Part shown: positions 45,612 to 56,833 of the stretch, one piece after another
Layout of the letters: each line of letters begins with the position of its first letter
How positions within the stretch are numbered: the first letter of the stretch is position 1
NCBI GenBank assembly: GCA_019925095.2
Contig: CM034392.1
Span: forward strand, 15,324,387-15,388,386
Source: Dendrolimus kikuchii
Lineage: Eukaryota > Arthropoda > Insecta > Lepidoptera > Lasiocampidae
Direction of reading: 5' to 3'
DNA length: 64,000 bases
Program-made: the position numbers and the translations under genes
The notes under the pieces: model-generated
The model's database searches: none
Seen by the model: only the letters and a program-made list of their open reading frames with translations
Told to the model about the DNA's origin: nothing

Positions 45612-46699
45612 GGTATCAAATTATAGCTGTATATTTTTCAAAATAAGCTCTGTAAGATTGATTTTTCACTAAAGGTCACTTTAAATAATTTACCGATAAC
45701 TTTAGAAAATAATAATAGTTCCCCAATGACGTCATCGGAGAATTTTTTTAAATATCGAATTAAAAAAAAACTAACTCTTAAAAAACAAAAATATTCAAAT
45801 TAGTATCTTAAAATACCCTATTTTACGTAATAAAAATATAAAATCAGAGGGTAATTTTTTTTGATCCATAAATAAAAAAAAACAAAGTAGAATAGACTCT
45901 ATTTTTTTAAAATGAACCAAACATACACAGAATCGAGTGAGAAACCAAATAGTACTGATAATGGACTGATATGCAAAACAGTGTGTGCGCTACGGACTGT
46001 ATTGCATGTTTGTGAAAAAGTCTCTTTTGGTCCACGATTACATGTGTGTAGTACTTTTTTGTGGCGACTAGTTTACCGCGGCCAATTCAGTCCTATATTG
46101 CAGTACACCTTATAGTCCACTACGCAATGCTGGGCAGTGAATGTTGTTCCAGCCTGCATTATGTTCTTTAGTAAGAATCAGACTTCTATAATATTAATAA
46201 ATAAGGCCCCCCAATTACACTATCATATAAATTGATATCATATCTGTCAAATTCTATGATCATATGATGCTGTTCTTCATTTTTACATATTGCACATACG
46301 ATGATACAAACGTCATAGTTTATCAAGATGGATAACGATTTAGCCGTGTTTTCCGTGGCTATGAGTGAAATTTTATTAATTATAATAAAAAAGGCAATAA
46401 AAATGGTCACGTAAAAACAAAAAATAAAAGACTTATTTGGATTAGATCATGACGCAATCAGAGAAAGGGGTCCATAACACCTTACGCGAAGAACTTAGAT
46501 TGGAAGATAAAAAGTCTGATAAAATATACAAGATATTCCAGTCGAAATCCCTGCATTTTCAGACCATTTTTGAGGTTAGACGGATGATATGATCATATTT
46601 GTATGTTCGCTGTCAAATATGATCCCTTAACTATGATCATAGACAATATGAATCATATGTAATTACTACTTATTACACTGTCATAGCCTCCTAACGCCC
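45612..46699. other. intergenic stretch, no gene seen
   Basis: AT-rich. It contains several palindromic ATGATCAT words (46257, 46589, 46634) between about 46200 and 46680 and the direct pair attacactatcatat / attacactgtcatag near 46212 and 46671, which may mark a small unclassified element. No coding region. Confidence 0.45.
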
Positions 46700-47335
46700 A
46701 TCGGTCCAGACCTGCGTGCGTGCGCGGGGTGGATCGATCATAGACCTGTCATTCGTGTCACAAGCGGCCGCCCGCAGGGTGACAGGGTGAAGGGTACTGG
46801 AGGAGGTGGAGACTCTATCTGATTATCTCTATATCAGAGTTAGCTCTCTCCATTACCCAGTGCGAACCCTGATCAAAACCATTCACAACACCCGCGCTGG
46901 GCCCTCACAGATCCTTGACAAGGATATGCGACGCTGCGATCCCTCGATTTCGGCATCCTCCACCGCGCAAATCGGTCTACTGGTGGACCGATGAGATTGG
47001 TGAAATGCGGGAGGCAGCCCGCAGAATACATCATTCGCTCAAGCGAAGCAGGAGGCGACGTCCTCCGGATCATGTAGAGCATCATAGTCAATAGACTCCT
47101 GAGAGAGTTTAGAGAGGGCAGAAAATCCCTTTCGTTTGCAATTTTGAGGTTGGAAGCCTGGGCTCGGGAAGAGATGCTGAAGACTCTGGACCGGGATCCC
47201 TGGGGGCGTCCATACTGTGTGGCCCGCAGTAATATGCGGGCTTGCACCTCCACGGCTACGGAATCGCTCGAACCAGAGGTCCTCCGGCCCGTGATCGACG
47301 GACTCTTTACTCCCTCCGACATGGGTCAGCCAGAA
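46700..47335 (+). pseudogene. R1-clade retrotransposon relic (ORF2 internal fragment)
   Basis: It parallels 57310-58060 of the large R1 element: tcggtccagacctgcgtgcg at the start, tctactggtggaccgatgag in the middle, ctggaccgggatccctgggg and gtgatcgacggactcttt at the end. Deletions and frameshifts break the reading. It covers the endonuclease end and the linker before the RT. It is a much older copy of a related element. Confidence 0.8.
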
Positions 47336-47339
47336 TAAT

Positions 47340-48265
47340 AATCGGCACATCTGTACAAATAATGTATAAAAAAATATTTACACCACGCTTTGAGAACTTC
47401 CTCCTTTTTTTAAGCCGGTTAAAAAATTACAAATGTCAGTCGTCTCTGCGAAACCCTTCAATGTGCGTGGTTCTATAGACACTTGTCCAATTTTTCTTCC
47501 AATAATATGTATAGGGAAAAGTTTTTAAAATAGTATTGTTTTGAGTTTTTTTGGCGGGTATAGCGAGTTTCCAGAAATTCAATCTGGAGTCCCGGATGTA
47601 ATATTTAGCCCTAATTCAACTCTAATTTGTTTCTAACAGTGGCATCACATTGTTTAACTATCTGTGCAATCTGTGACTGTATTCTGAAGGATTTCTGTAG
47701 GAAACATACTATTAGACGTGATGCAAATCGACGTCATGAAACGCGTATGACGTCGTCAAATCAAAGTACTTTCTATGACTAGGAACACATTTAAAATAAC
47801 CGATGCCACGCGACGCTCTCACACGTAACGCGATTTCCTAGCTCCAGTTTAGGTACACAAAGGTTTTTGTACAATACGTGGCATCGAATGTTGTCCAGAA
47901 ATACATTGGGATGATTTGGGCGGCGTTTTTATCACCACTATTATCATCATGTTAAACTGGAGCAAGAGTATCGAGTCATATCAGGTTAATTGCTGGTCAT
48001 AGAGCAAATTTTGATTCGACTTCAGTGTTTCTTGACATCGGGTCGTTTCACGTGTTAATATTATGTTTCCGGCTTTATTCAGATTTCAGTCTCCACAGAA
48101 TTTATTTAGGTTTATGGCTTGAAAGCTAGGCCTTTAAGCCAGATCTTAGTTTACAATATAATTTCTTCATTTTCTTAAGCCTATGTGTAGCACAGCTGAA
48201 CTGTAGGTAATCAGCTAGTGCCATTCACCGGAGTTCTTGTGACAACTCAAAAGGCCACATCTGAC
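47340..48265. other. intergenic stretch, no gene seen
   Basis: No domain-bearing frame. A short sentence near 48109-48143 ('ttatggcttgaaagctaggcctttaa') recurs at 48427-48460. Confidence 0.5.
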
Positions 48266-48600
48266 TATACAGTTCACATTTCTCATAAAACAAATAATTA
48301 CTACTCAAAAACTATCAATATCCTACAACTATTGTTCATTTTAGAGTAATTTTACACATTTTTAGAAAATAAAACTGCACAGCACATCTTTCAGTTCCCG
48401 TCAAAACTCCCAGAGTATACTTTTTATTTATGGCTTGGCAACTAGGCCTTTAAGTCAGCAGAGTATATTAATATAATAGAGATCAAAATTAAAAAAGTTT
48501 TGGTCATTTTAGAGTAATTTTACACATTTTTAGAAAATAAAACTGCACAGCACAGCATCCCCTGTCAGGTCCTGCCAAAAACTCCTTTGAAATGCTTTTA
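48266..48600 (-). repeat. family A fragments, inverted, two partial copies
   Basis: The phrase 'cattttagagtaattttacacatttttagaaaataaaactgcacagcac' occurs at about 48340-48385 and again at about 48507-48557. Both match, inverted, the left part of family A copy 1 (38450-38500). Confidence 0.6.
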
Positions 48601-48899
48601 ACGAAAATTGTAAGGAGTACATTTACATAATACGAGAAAATTGGTTTGAATAGTTTTTTGGGCTATGAGCTTTCATTTAAATGATTTTTTTTATTGTTCC
48701 CTAGTCAAATATTGTAAACTTATGTTCGAGTATATGCGACCCTGCATAGCTCATGTACAGCACCTACTTGCTAGAATTTTAAAATAATTTAATTTTGGTT
48801 TAAATATAATTCAAGCACAATAAAGTCTTAAGCTTACTAAAAATTAAAATTACCAACCTACTTATTTGTAGATCTTGTATTGTTATCAACTTGTGGTCC

Positions 48900-49030
48900 G
48901 CCTGGAACACTATATAATTGTGCAATATAAAGGATTTACATTAGAACCACTTCTGGTGTTGCAAAAGTCCATAGATGACTGTAACCACATTCCATAACAT
49001 GGGCCGCAAACCTGTCAGCAGAACTCTAAC
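48900..49030 (+). repeat. family D, diverged copy
   Basis: 'ctggtgttgcaaaagtccatagatgactgtaaccacattcc' followed by 'gggccgcaaacctgtcagcagaactc' parallels 11035-11108. The end is A-rich. No protein is encoded. Confidence 0.5.
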
Positions 49031-50800
49031 AATAAATAATAAGACAACAAAAACAAATTAATTTTGCAGTCTGATCTGATTCATCTATGTAGTCCTTATA
49101 AAAAGAAGGTTGAGAATGGCTGATCTATAATAGTACATATTTATTAAACTAAAATATTATAAACTAAGTGGTAGTTATCATCTCAAATAGAAATGTAGAA
49201 TTCAAACATAGCCAGTATGTTTGCCTTTTTTCTTTCCAGATCATAGGTTTGCACCATACATCATCATAATGTGACCAATTATTACACCTGTTATCATTCA
49301 CAACATCATGCCTGTATTTCTTGTAGATTCTCCTAGGCACAATTTGGTTTTTATTTGCTGCTGCATATTAGCAGTTTTAGTTCCTGGAGTACAGCAGACT
49401 GATTTTATCTTTCTAACATTCCATTGCAGGATCAAAGTGCCCCATCTGCAGGACTTCTTTTGCGAGACAGTCTATTTTACCACCCCATTTGCTGTTTAGC
49501 AGGTTCATACATCCATTATCTGTACCTACAGATTTTGTCACAATTTTATTTCTTCATTATTGTCAACACTAATTGCAATAAATATTCAAAACTGCCTATG
49601 CATGCTCCCCCCTCACAATCAACCAACCCACATCATTAGAATAACCTATGGGCGCACCTTAGCCATTAAACTACTGAAACTTCTATTTAACAGAATTGAT
49701 AAACAAACCAAAAAAATCAATTCTGAAAAAGAAAGATTTCAATTTAGTATAAACACCACTCTGATGACTTGAATAAGAATGCCTTGTAAAATATCCAATC
49801 CATTAAAATTGGGAAGGTCTACTACATACAATGCATTGATAATATTCATAACTGATGCCAATAATTTACTCTGTATTGATAACAAGTAGTTTAATTTAGT
49901 AGCCGTCACTGGCATCCATTTTAATGACAAATAACAATAAAGTATGAAATGTTATGAAACTCTAGTTTCAGATCCAATTTTTGCAACTTTAACACACACT
50001 CAAAACTACTTTTTATGACATTTGAGCATACTTTTTATATTAACACCCCTTATTTTACTAGTCTTTGTGCAATTTCATTACATGGTTAAACAGTTGAAAA
50101 AGAATTTTGGAAAGCAAATTAATTAAAATAAGCATTTCAATTAAATAGTAGTTTCGAACTGTTAAACAAAATAACATAACAAGTAGCTTTCGAATTTAAA
50201 TCTAGCAGAAAAACATCCATATTTCTTACATTTTATATTTTGAGGTACAAAATAAATTTCAAAAAAGAATCTACACGATCATAATTTTAAGTTAGACTGA
50301 ATTAAGATAAATGATTGTTTTTAGTGTGCCAGTACATTAAAATAATTGAATATTTGCTGTAGTATATCGGCATAAAATGTTATTACTAATAATTTTAAAA
50401 ATACTAAGCTGCTCTTACACACCTATTAGCTATTTATTAAAGAAGATAAATATCACAAACAATAATAATTATACTCAGTCTAGATAAATAGAACTTAAAG
50501 GGCGGACAAATAACAATGGGTTTATGAAGATGTAACTTTTTAATTTATATACACATTCCTTTAATAAGTATCTATTAATTATTTTTCACACTGACTTTAG
50601 AAATATTCTAGGAATGTAACAATTTTCGCAATATCAGATTTTTAGTATGATTAGTGATTTCACACAGTACAAATGATACAAAATCTGTTGCAAGAGGGAC
50701 AAAATGAAGACATGAGTATGCAAGTACTATTTTACAATCTCTATATAATAATAAATTAAATATTTTAGAGAACTGATAAAGTAAGATCACAAAGTCATGT
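49031..50800. other. intergenic stretch downstream of eIF1A, no gene seen
   Basis: AT-rich, with chance open frames (for example 49308-49499 and 49560-49772) that lack domain character. I see no RNA gene. Confidence 0.5.
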
Positions 50801-50806
50801 TTTATT
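50801..50806 (-). terminator. eIF1A polyadenylation signal
   Basis: TTTATT on the plus strand reads AATAAA on the minus strand, 72 bases past the eIF1A stop codon. Confidence 0.65.
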
Positions 50807-50877
50807 TATAACAGTAAAATAAGTTTACACAAGACTTACTTTATGGATGTACATATGTATTTAATAGAACTAGTGTG

Positions 50878-51324
50878 TTATATAGCGTCCACTGCATCCG
50901 CTTCATCTTCCGAGCTGACCTCGTCGCCGAACTCGATGTCCTCGTCCAGGCCATCCACAGAATAGACCACAGTCTCGTTGATACGTACTGTTTCTGGGAA
51001 TTCTCCATACGTCTTCAGATTTCTCGCTTCATCGGGTGTGTATTTCAAGATGACATCAGCTTTAGCATCTTGGTAATCTCGTAGGCCTATTAATATTATA
51101 TCACCTTGATTTATCCAAACTTTTTTCCGTAGCTTTCCTCGGATATGACATAAACGTTTTATGCCATCAAAGCACATGGCCTCCAAGCGGCCATTACCGA
51201 GCATTTTTGTGACTTGGGCGTACTCTTGTCCATCTTCTTTGAATACCAACTCACGTTTCTCCGTTTCGTTTTCATTTTTTCCCCTCCTTCGGTTTTTACC
51301 TCCTTTTCCTTTATTCTTCGGCAT
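50878..51324 (-). CDS. eIF1A: eukaryotic translation initiation factor 1A
   Basis: eIF1A binds the A site of the 40S subunit, promotes scanning and start-site choice, and helps eIF5B join the subunits. The 148-residue protein is the usual length. The basic tail [18 protein letters not shown] is followed by [20 protein letters not shown], the OB fold ([40 protein letters not shown]), then [20 protein letters not shown] and an acidic tail ending DAVDAI. In other animals the end is DIDDI, which contacts eIF5B; here the last residues are VDAI. The coding region has no intron, and no poly(A) scar or target duplication was seen, so I take it as the working gene and not a processed copy. Introns in the 5' UTR remain possible. 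Confidence 0.96.
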   Translation of the reverse strand: MPKNKGKGGKNRRRGKNENETEKRELVFKEDGQEYAQVTKMLGNGRLEAMCFDGIKRLCHIRGKLRKKVWINQGDIILIGLRDYQDAKADVILKYTPDEARNLKTYGEFPETVRINETVVYSVDGLDEDIEFGDEVSSEDEADAVDAI

Positions 51325-51712
51325 GGTTTATATTATTTTTAGTATAAACATAGACGAATAAACTATGAAAATCTCATAAATTTTGCTAAAGGTTGAATTT
51401 TTGACATATGTGACACAACAGCATATCTATTTTTAATGTTGGTAGTTATGATTGTGGCAACCAGGATCCCAGATTGTTTTACCAAAATTCCCTTCTGCCA
51501 AAATTTTACCCAAATAGCATTTTTTCTGAATTTTCACTCGAATAAAATAAACCTACGTTTTCCCTGAAGGTATAAATTTTTATCTACATATATTGGCAAC
51601 TATAAGCTGGACTGTACTTTGAGCTATAAATCGGCGTTCTATATTATATGAAAAAAAATTATGATGTTAATTCAATTTATTATTTTAACCAAAACAGTTA
51701 AGTATATTCTGG

Positions 51713-52770
51713 CATAATTATCTTGACAAGGAAACTTTCTTTTTCTTTTCTACTAGGAACATTTCTAATTAGTCTGAGATTCTAATTTGATATATCATGT
51801 AAACAAAGGTACAGGTGCTCATAATATTTCTTTCGTTACAACCTACACGCCGACAAAAGTGGATTCACACCTGCATACCATAAAAGCACACTTTATTACC
51901 TTTCCGCATTTGGACTTCTTTTGTTTACTATGTGTTTAAAATTTGTGATTAGAAAACAGCCCATTGTGTATTGTACTCTTTTATGGCAGTCATTAGCCAG
52001 GTGTGTCGAACTGATTCTAAGAAATTCGGTCCACGCGGTCGGGCAGACATATTGTATCGGTGCAATATAAAGCAATGGTCCAATGGAGAGATCGGCGCGC
52101 GTGTGATTGAATCGTGCATTACGTTTAGTCTGGTTGTGTACAGTTATATTTGAACCTGTGTGATACGTGTTTGTATAGTTCTAATAAATTCTATAGTCAT
52201 TCCAACGGCATTTTAATTCGAGTCCTGCAACTCATAACAGTATATTACTTGATAAAGAAATCGCTATTTTGGATCTCTCGTATAAGATATATATAAAAAT
52301 TTTGTACAATAATGTCATTGACCAATAACCAGATAGGTTGTTTATTTTTGGTTTTCTAGTATTTGTTTGTACCGGGGCCACACATGCGAGAATGTTATTA
52401 CAATATGACATCGATTGACATAAATATACGATATGGTTAGAATAAATTTACGTACTAATTTCTTTTACTTTGAATTTTGGTCGAAATACATTCTATGAAG
52501 ATTCAAATTGATTACGATTTTCTGTCATTATAGGAAGAAACTGATCGTGCATTTCGAGATATTACTAAAAACGATTAGAAAAATTCGTGCCAACTTACTC
52601 TGTGTGAGTGATTAGATGATTTCGAGGATGACAATAACAGTACTTCTGAATCCGAGTCCGACGAAGATGATGTTGCGACCAGCTCTAACCAAGACATGGA
52701 TGTAGCAGCAGTTAGCGAGATAGTATATTTAAATGAAAATTTATTGAAATAAAGTATAATTAAATAACAC
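51713..52770 (+). mobile_element. family A element, copy 2, interrupted by a solo LTR
   Basis: 51713-51833 matches 38796-38925, and 52240-52770 matches 39130-39700. The intervening 51834-52239 is a solo LTR. Near the end a frame reads DDFEDDNNSTSESESDEDDV and then [14 protein letters not shown] before a stop, a strongly acidic stretch. About 200 bp of copy 1 has no counterpart at the LTR position. Confidence 0.6.
51834..52239 (+). mobile_element. solo LTR, copy 4 (opposite orientation)
   Basis: The plus strand begins CGTTACAACCTACACGCCG and ends with a decayed CTCATAACA. It contains 'ttctaataaattctatag', the AATAAA near the end seen inverted in the other copies. The ends are mutated and the flanking 4-mers (CTTT and GTAT) do not match. 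It is 406 bp. Confidence 0.65.
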
Positions 52771-53436
52771 CTATCATGTTATATTTCCAGAAATTTTGAA
52801 TGGATAAAAAAATGAACGCTTTAACATCAAGTAACATTACTACTGTACGCTTAACGCGCACGTCATCACATCACACGTTTAATGACACTATTTATATTTA
52901 AATAAATAAAAGAAACCCCGTATTACTATATTTATTGTAGTTCATCAATAATTATGTTTATGGTACACAGACTTTGTAGACCTTGCAGAGATTGTCCTTG
53001 GACTTCAATTTTCTTACAAAATTAGTGCTATTTTGAATAGTTAATTAATGAATAGAGAAAATACTTCTCTAATAACCCCAAAGCTGAAATTTAGTTTTCG
53101 AAGTTCCCAAGAAATTTTTGTCCCCAAAGATATTTACATCATAGCGGTTGCGAAGCAGTCGCAAATGCCCGTGCTCTTTGCGGAAAATTGCAATTTTTTA
53201 CGCTTTTTCGCTCTCAAAAAGCGACAAATTGCGACAACAGTTGTGTAGTGATAGTGTACAGTGTTATTTAGTTTGATTCCGGCGCGAATCAGTTGTTTTT
53301 CGACTGGGGTGAGTTGTTAAGCTCTATTCGCTTGTTTATTTCGGCGCGCCTAAGCGCATTACGCAATAACGGTCGTTTGTGTCGATAGTTATTCACACGC
53401 GTCGACTGGTCTCGGCAAAGGAACGGGCCTCCAGTA

Positions 53437-55617
53437 ATGGATGGCCCAGGCCCCCAGAAGGCCCCGAGGCCTTCGAGTGTCCCGCGAAAGCGGGACCACG
53501 CGAAGGCCAAGGATGGCTGGTTAATGCCTGAGATCGGGGAGACGCGGGTGAAAAAGGCGTCTTCTTCATCGGCCCGTCGCAGCAGGTCGGTTGCCGGGCC
53601 GCGTCACGGGCATGCGGATAGTGCCGTTTTCACGGCTGCCGATATGCCCGGCTCGGTAGGGGATGCGTCGGCGGTGGTAGACCTCACCGCCGCCACGCAT
53701 GAGGATAGGTGCGGCGCGATGGGACCGCCTCCGGTTCCCATGGCGCCTAGGGCCCCATCCGGGCGTGCCGCGCGCAGGAGCGCAGCACACCCGGAGATAG
53801 ATAGGAACGTACTGCTTGCAGCGAACTCGGCCGTTTGCCTGGCCGTGAGCGCTGCAAGCACCATAGTTCAATATGCCTACATGGCGCCACCCACCTCTGC
53901 GCGAGCCTCACTCGTGCAAGGGAGCGGCGCCTACGTAGAGCATGATCACATCCCACCGTCCGGCAGCGTCCCAGACTCGCTGGAGCACGCGCTCTACGGT
54001 GCGATTCGCGACCATAGTTATTCCCGCCCTGAAGCGCCTGCCTGTAGTCCGGTATACACGGCGGCCGGTTCAGCGACGGCAGGGGATGGGTGCCCTACGA
54101 CGACGGTGTCGTATAGCGCACGGGCTTCACCTGTGCCTACGACATCGACTTGCAACCTTTCGGGCTGCAACGTCGAGAGCAGCCGTCCCACGACACCGGT
54201 TGTCGCGCGAGCCTCACTCGCGCCCTCGGCCGGGGTCGTGAATAGGGACCTCGTAGGCGCGGCAGCGGCGACCCCCTCGTCTTCCTTCCCTAATGGGATG
54301 GGAGCCGCTGTTGCGATGTCGGCGCCTGCGTCTTCGGCTGCGGCGGTGTCCACGTCCTCGTCTTCAGCGGCAGCGGCGGCGGGCACGACGACGTCGTCAT
54401 GTTCATTCACAGCCTCATCGTCTTCGGCATCGGGTTCGGCGGCGCCGTCAACGTCTTCAACGGCAACGGTGCCGATTTCGTGTGCCCCGATGCTCGTTCC
54501 CGGATCGAGGTCGCGCTTCTGGGACCGGTCCCAGAGCAGCGGCGCCGATTCGGACGGCACGTCGGGTGCTTCTTCCCCAGCGCGCGCGCGCTCGCCTCTG
54601 CGCCCCACGGGGGGCGCACCCGCGGCGTCTACCAGCATTCTCGCGGGTGCGGAGGCCTACCTCCGCACCGAGGGGGGTGAAAAGGGGCGCAAGGCGCGCA
54701 AGGCAACCGCCGCCAAAGTGGCCGCGGCTAGCCAGTGCGCCGCCCTCGTCGGGAATATATCGGCTCTCGGCCCTGGGGAGCTCCGCCTAGCGGCGTGCGC
54801 CCAGGTCGCCGAGATAATTCAAATTGCCCAAACGTCGGGCAATTTGAAGGGGGTTTACGTGCGCCGGCTGAAGGAGGCCGCGTCCAGGGTGTCGGACATC
54901 GTCGACACACTGGTCACGCGAAATCCGGAATCCGAGGCCTGGAAGCTCGGTAACGAGAACGCCAGGCTACGCATGGAGTTAAGCTCGCTGCGGGAGGAAA
55001 ACCGCTCCTACCGCAGGGAGTTTGAAGACATGCGTAAGGCCCTAAAGGCCTCCGCTTCGGTTGCGGAGCCGGCGCCTGCTGTAATGGCGGCGCCGACCCC
55101 CGTACCCGTCAAGCGAAAGGCCCAAGCCGCCACGGCGGAGGCGGCGGCGGTACCGGAACCGCCCGCCGCACCCGCTGCGGTTAAAAAATCGCGTCCGGCC
55201 CGTGCTGCGGTAGCAGGGCCGACACCGGCTCCCGTCGTCGGGACGGAGCGAGCTCCAGCGGCCGCCAACGGGGTGGCGCCGACACCCGCTCCAACGGGGC
55301 CCGGCGGCATCGATCACGACGCGTTTGTGCGGGCCGTGATCGACGTTGTCGCCCCCATACTCGATGCCCGGTTCGCCGGAATCGAGGACCGGCTGAATGC
55401 CGCGCCGACCCTCCGTCCACCGCTAGCGGCCGACCGAGGCAAGGCGCCGGCAATCAAACCGGCACCAAAAGTGGCCGTTAGGCCGAAAACGGCCACGGCT
55501 GCCGCTGCCGTCCGGCGGAATGCGGGGGAAGTAAGTACCCCGGTTCCGATGGAGGTGGTGGCGACCCCGGCTGTCGGGGTGACGGACTCCCCACCGTCAC
55601 CGCCCCCCCCCCCCTAA
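53437..55617 (+). CDS. R1-clade ORF1 (gag-like), first part
   Basis: The ATG at 53437 follows a GC-rich leader. The 726-residue frame is low-complexity (Ala, Ser, Pro, Thr) over its first ~400 residues. It then has a basic patch (GGEKGRKARKATAAK) and a helical stretch, and at about residues 506-540 a leucine/charged coiled coil (NENARLRMELSSLREENRSY). It ends in a proline run at a TAA created after twelve C residues. The frame directly 3' continues the protein, so this is the N-terminal part of a gag that would be about 1,130 residues long. Gag binds element RNA and forms ribonucleoprotein particles. Confidence 0.78.
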   Translation: MDGPGPQKAPRPSSVPRKRDHAKAKDGWLMPEIGETRVKKASSSSARRSRSVAGPRHGHADSAVFTAADMPGSVGDASAVVDLTAATHEDRCGAMGPPPVPMAPRAPSGRAARRSAAHPEIDRNVLLAANSAVCLAVSAASTIVQYAYMAPPTSARASLVQGSGAYVEHDHIPPSGSVPDSLEHALYGAIRDHSYSRPEAPACSPVYTAAGSATAGDGCPTTTVSYSARASPVPTTSTCNLSGCNVESSRPTTPVVARASLAPSAGVVNRDLVGAAAATPSSSFPNGMGAAVAMSAPASSAAAVSTSSSSAAAAAGTTTSSCSFTASSSSASGSAAPSTSSTATVPISCAPMLVPGSRSRFWDRSQSSGADSDGTSGASSPARARSPLRPTGGAPAASTSILAGAEAYLRTEGGEKGRKARKATAAKVAAASQCAALVGNISALGPGELRLAACAQVAEIIQIAQTSGNLKGVYVRRLKEAASRVSDIVDTLVTRNPESEAWKLGNENARLRMELSSLREENRSYRREFEDMRKALKASASVAEPAPAVMAAPTPVPVKRKAQAATAEAAAVPEPPAAPAAVKKSRPARAAVAGPTPAPVVGTERAPAAANGVAPTPAPTGPGGIDHDAFVRAVIDVVAPILDARFAGIEDRLNAAPTLRPPLAADRGKAPAIKPAPKVAVRPKTATAAAAVRRNAGEVSTPVPMEVVATPAVGVTDSPPSPPPPP

Positions 55618-56833
55618 AAAAAAGACGAATAGAGGGGGGGTGAAGTGGAGGCTGAAAATGCAGCGGAGAGCGGCACGCGATGCCGCCGTTGCATTAACGG
55701 CCCCCGCCACGGCACCCGTGCCTGTGGTGTCGGCTCCTAGGCCGGCCCCTAGGCAACGGACGGCGCCCGCGGCCGCGACATCGGTCGTCGCGGCGCCCGC
55801 CGTCCGCGCTCGCATCGCGCACGTCGCGCCGCCGCCCGCGCCCGTGGCCCCCGCCCCCGCCCCGGAGGGGGGGGCGTGGACGACGGTCGTCAAGCGGAAA
55901 AAGGGTAAGGGGGCGAGGGCCGATGGGCCCCCTCCCCCCACCCAGGCGCAAGCTGCTCCCCTGCCGTCGGGGCGGGGGCAGCAACAACGGAAACAGGCTG
56001 CGAAGCCTGCGGTAGTATTCCGTGAGCCGAAGTCGGCCGCAGTTATCATCAAACTGCTGCCGGCAGCGGCCGCGAAGGGTGTCGGTTATCGCGAGGTCTT
56101 CGCGAAGGCCTCGACGGTGGTCGACATCGCGGCCATGGGCCTCCGCGAGGGGCTGAAGGTGGTGCGGACCGTCAGGGACGCGCGCCTTCTCGAGTTCCAG
56201 CCGGGACCCGAGAGCGCGGCCAAGGCGGACCGCGTCGCCGAGGCTCTGCGCGGAGCCCTTGCAGGGATGGCCGAGGTCGTCCGCCCCGTAAAGCGTGGGG
56301 AGCTTTACGTCTCTGGGCTGGACGAATCGGTCACGGTCGATGGGCTGCGTGACGCGATCGCGCGCGCCGGCAAATGCCGGCGCGACGACGTGCGCACGAA
56401 GCACATCGGTGCAGGACCGGGCGGTTTGGGCGCATCGTACGTGATGTGCCCCGTCGCTGCTGCCAAAGTCATCGTCGAGATGGGCTACCTCGTGGTAGGC
56501 TTCACCTCGGCGAGGGTAGAGGCACTGGAAGCCAGACCGATACGTTGTTACCGGTGTTACAACGTCGGCCATGGCGCCCAGACCTGTCCGGACACGTGCC
56601 CGGACCGGACTAACTTGTGTCTCCGCTGCGGTAAGAGCGGACACAAGATGCCGGACTGCACGGCCCGGAACCCCCACTGCGCGGCGTGTGCGGCGGGGGG
56701 ACTCAACGCTGCCCACCCCACGTTGGCGAGGTTCTGCCAGCCTCCCTACGTGAAGGGCAAATTCGTCCATCCGAGGACGAAACAACGCACGGGTGTTACG
56801 GGAGTACGCGCAATGGACACCTCCAATGCCTAG
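55616..56833 (+). CDS. R1-clade ORF1 (gag-like), zinc-knuckle part
   Basis: The reading resumes one base out of frame after the C12/A8 run and carries the conserved gag C-terminus: GELYVSGLDESVTVDGLRDA, then three zinc motifs, CYRCYNVGHGAQTC, CLRCGKSGHKMPDC and CAACAAGG...H....C. The first two are exact CX2CX4HX4C knuckles that bind nucleic acid. It ends at TAG 56831-56833, overlapping the ORF2 start by eight bases. An independent start is possible only at internal codons. Confidence 0.82.
   Translation, partial: KKKTNRGGVKWRLKMQRRAARDAAVALTAPATAPVPVVSAPRPAPRQRTAPAAATSVVAAPAVRARIAHVAPPPAPVAPAPAPEGGAWTTVVKRKKGKGARADGPPPPTQAQAAPLPSGRGQQQRKQAAKPAVVFREPKSAAVIIKLLPAAAAKGVGYREVFAKASTVVDIAAMGLREGLKVVRTVRDARLLEFQPGPESAAKADRVAEALRGALAGMAEVVRPVKRGELYVSGLDESVTVDGLRDAIARAGKCRRDDVRTKHIGAGPGGLGASYVMCPVAAAKVIVEMGYLVVGFTSARVEALEARPIRCYRCYNVGHGAQTCPDTCPDRTNLCLRCGKSGHKMPDCTARNPHCAACAAGGLNAAHPTLARFCQPPYVKGKFVHPRTKQRTGVTGVRAMDTSNA

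Noticed and set aside
46186..46690. ATGATCAT palindromes as a possible small inverted-repeat transposon
   Set aside because: I could align only scattered words, not two consistent arms; kept as a note in the intergenic entry.
53566..56785. Long minus-strand frames (up to 363 codons) opposite the R1 gag
   Set aside because: They are shadows of GC-rich codon use in the real plus-strand frames; no recognisable domains.
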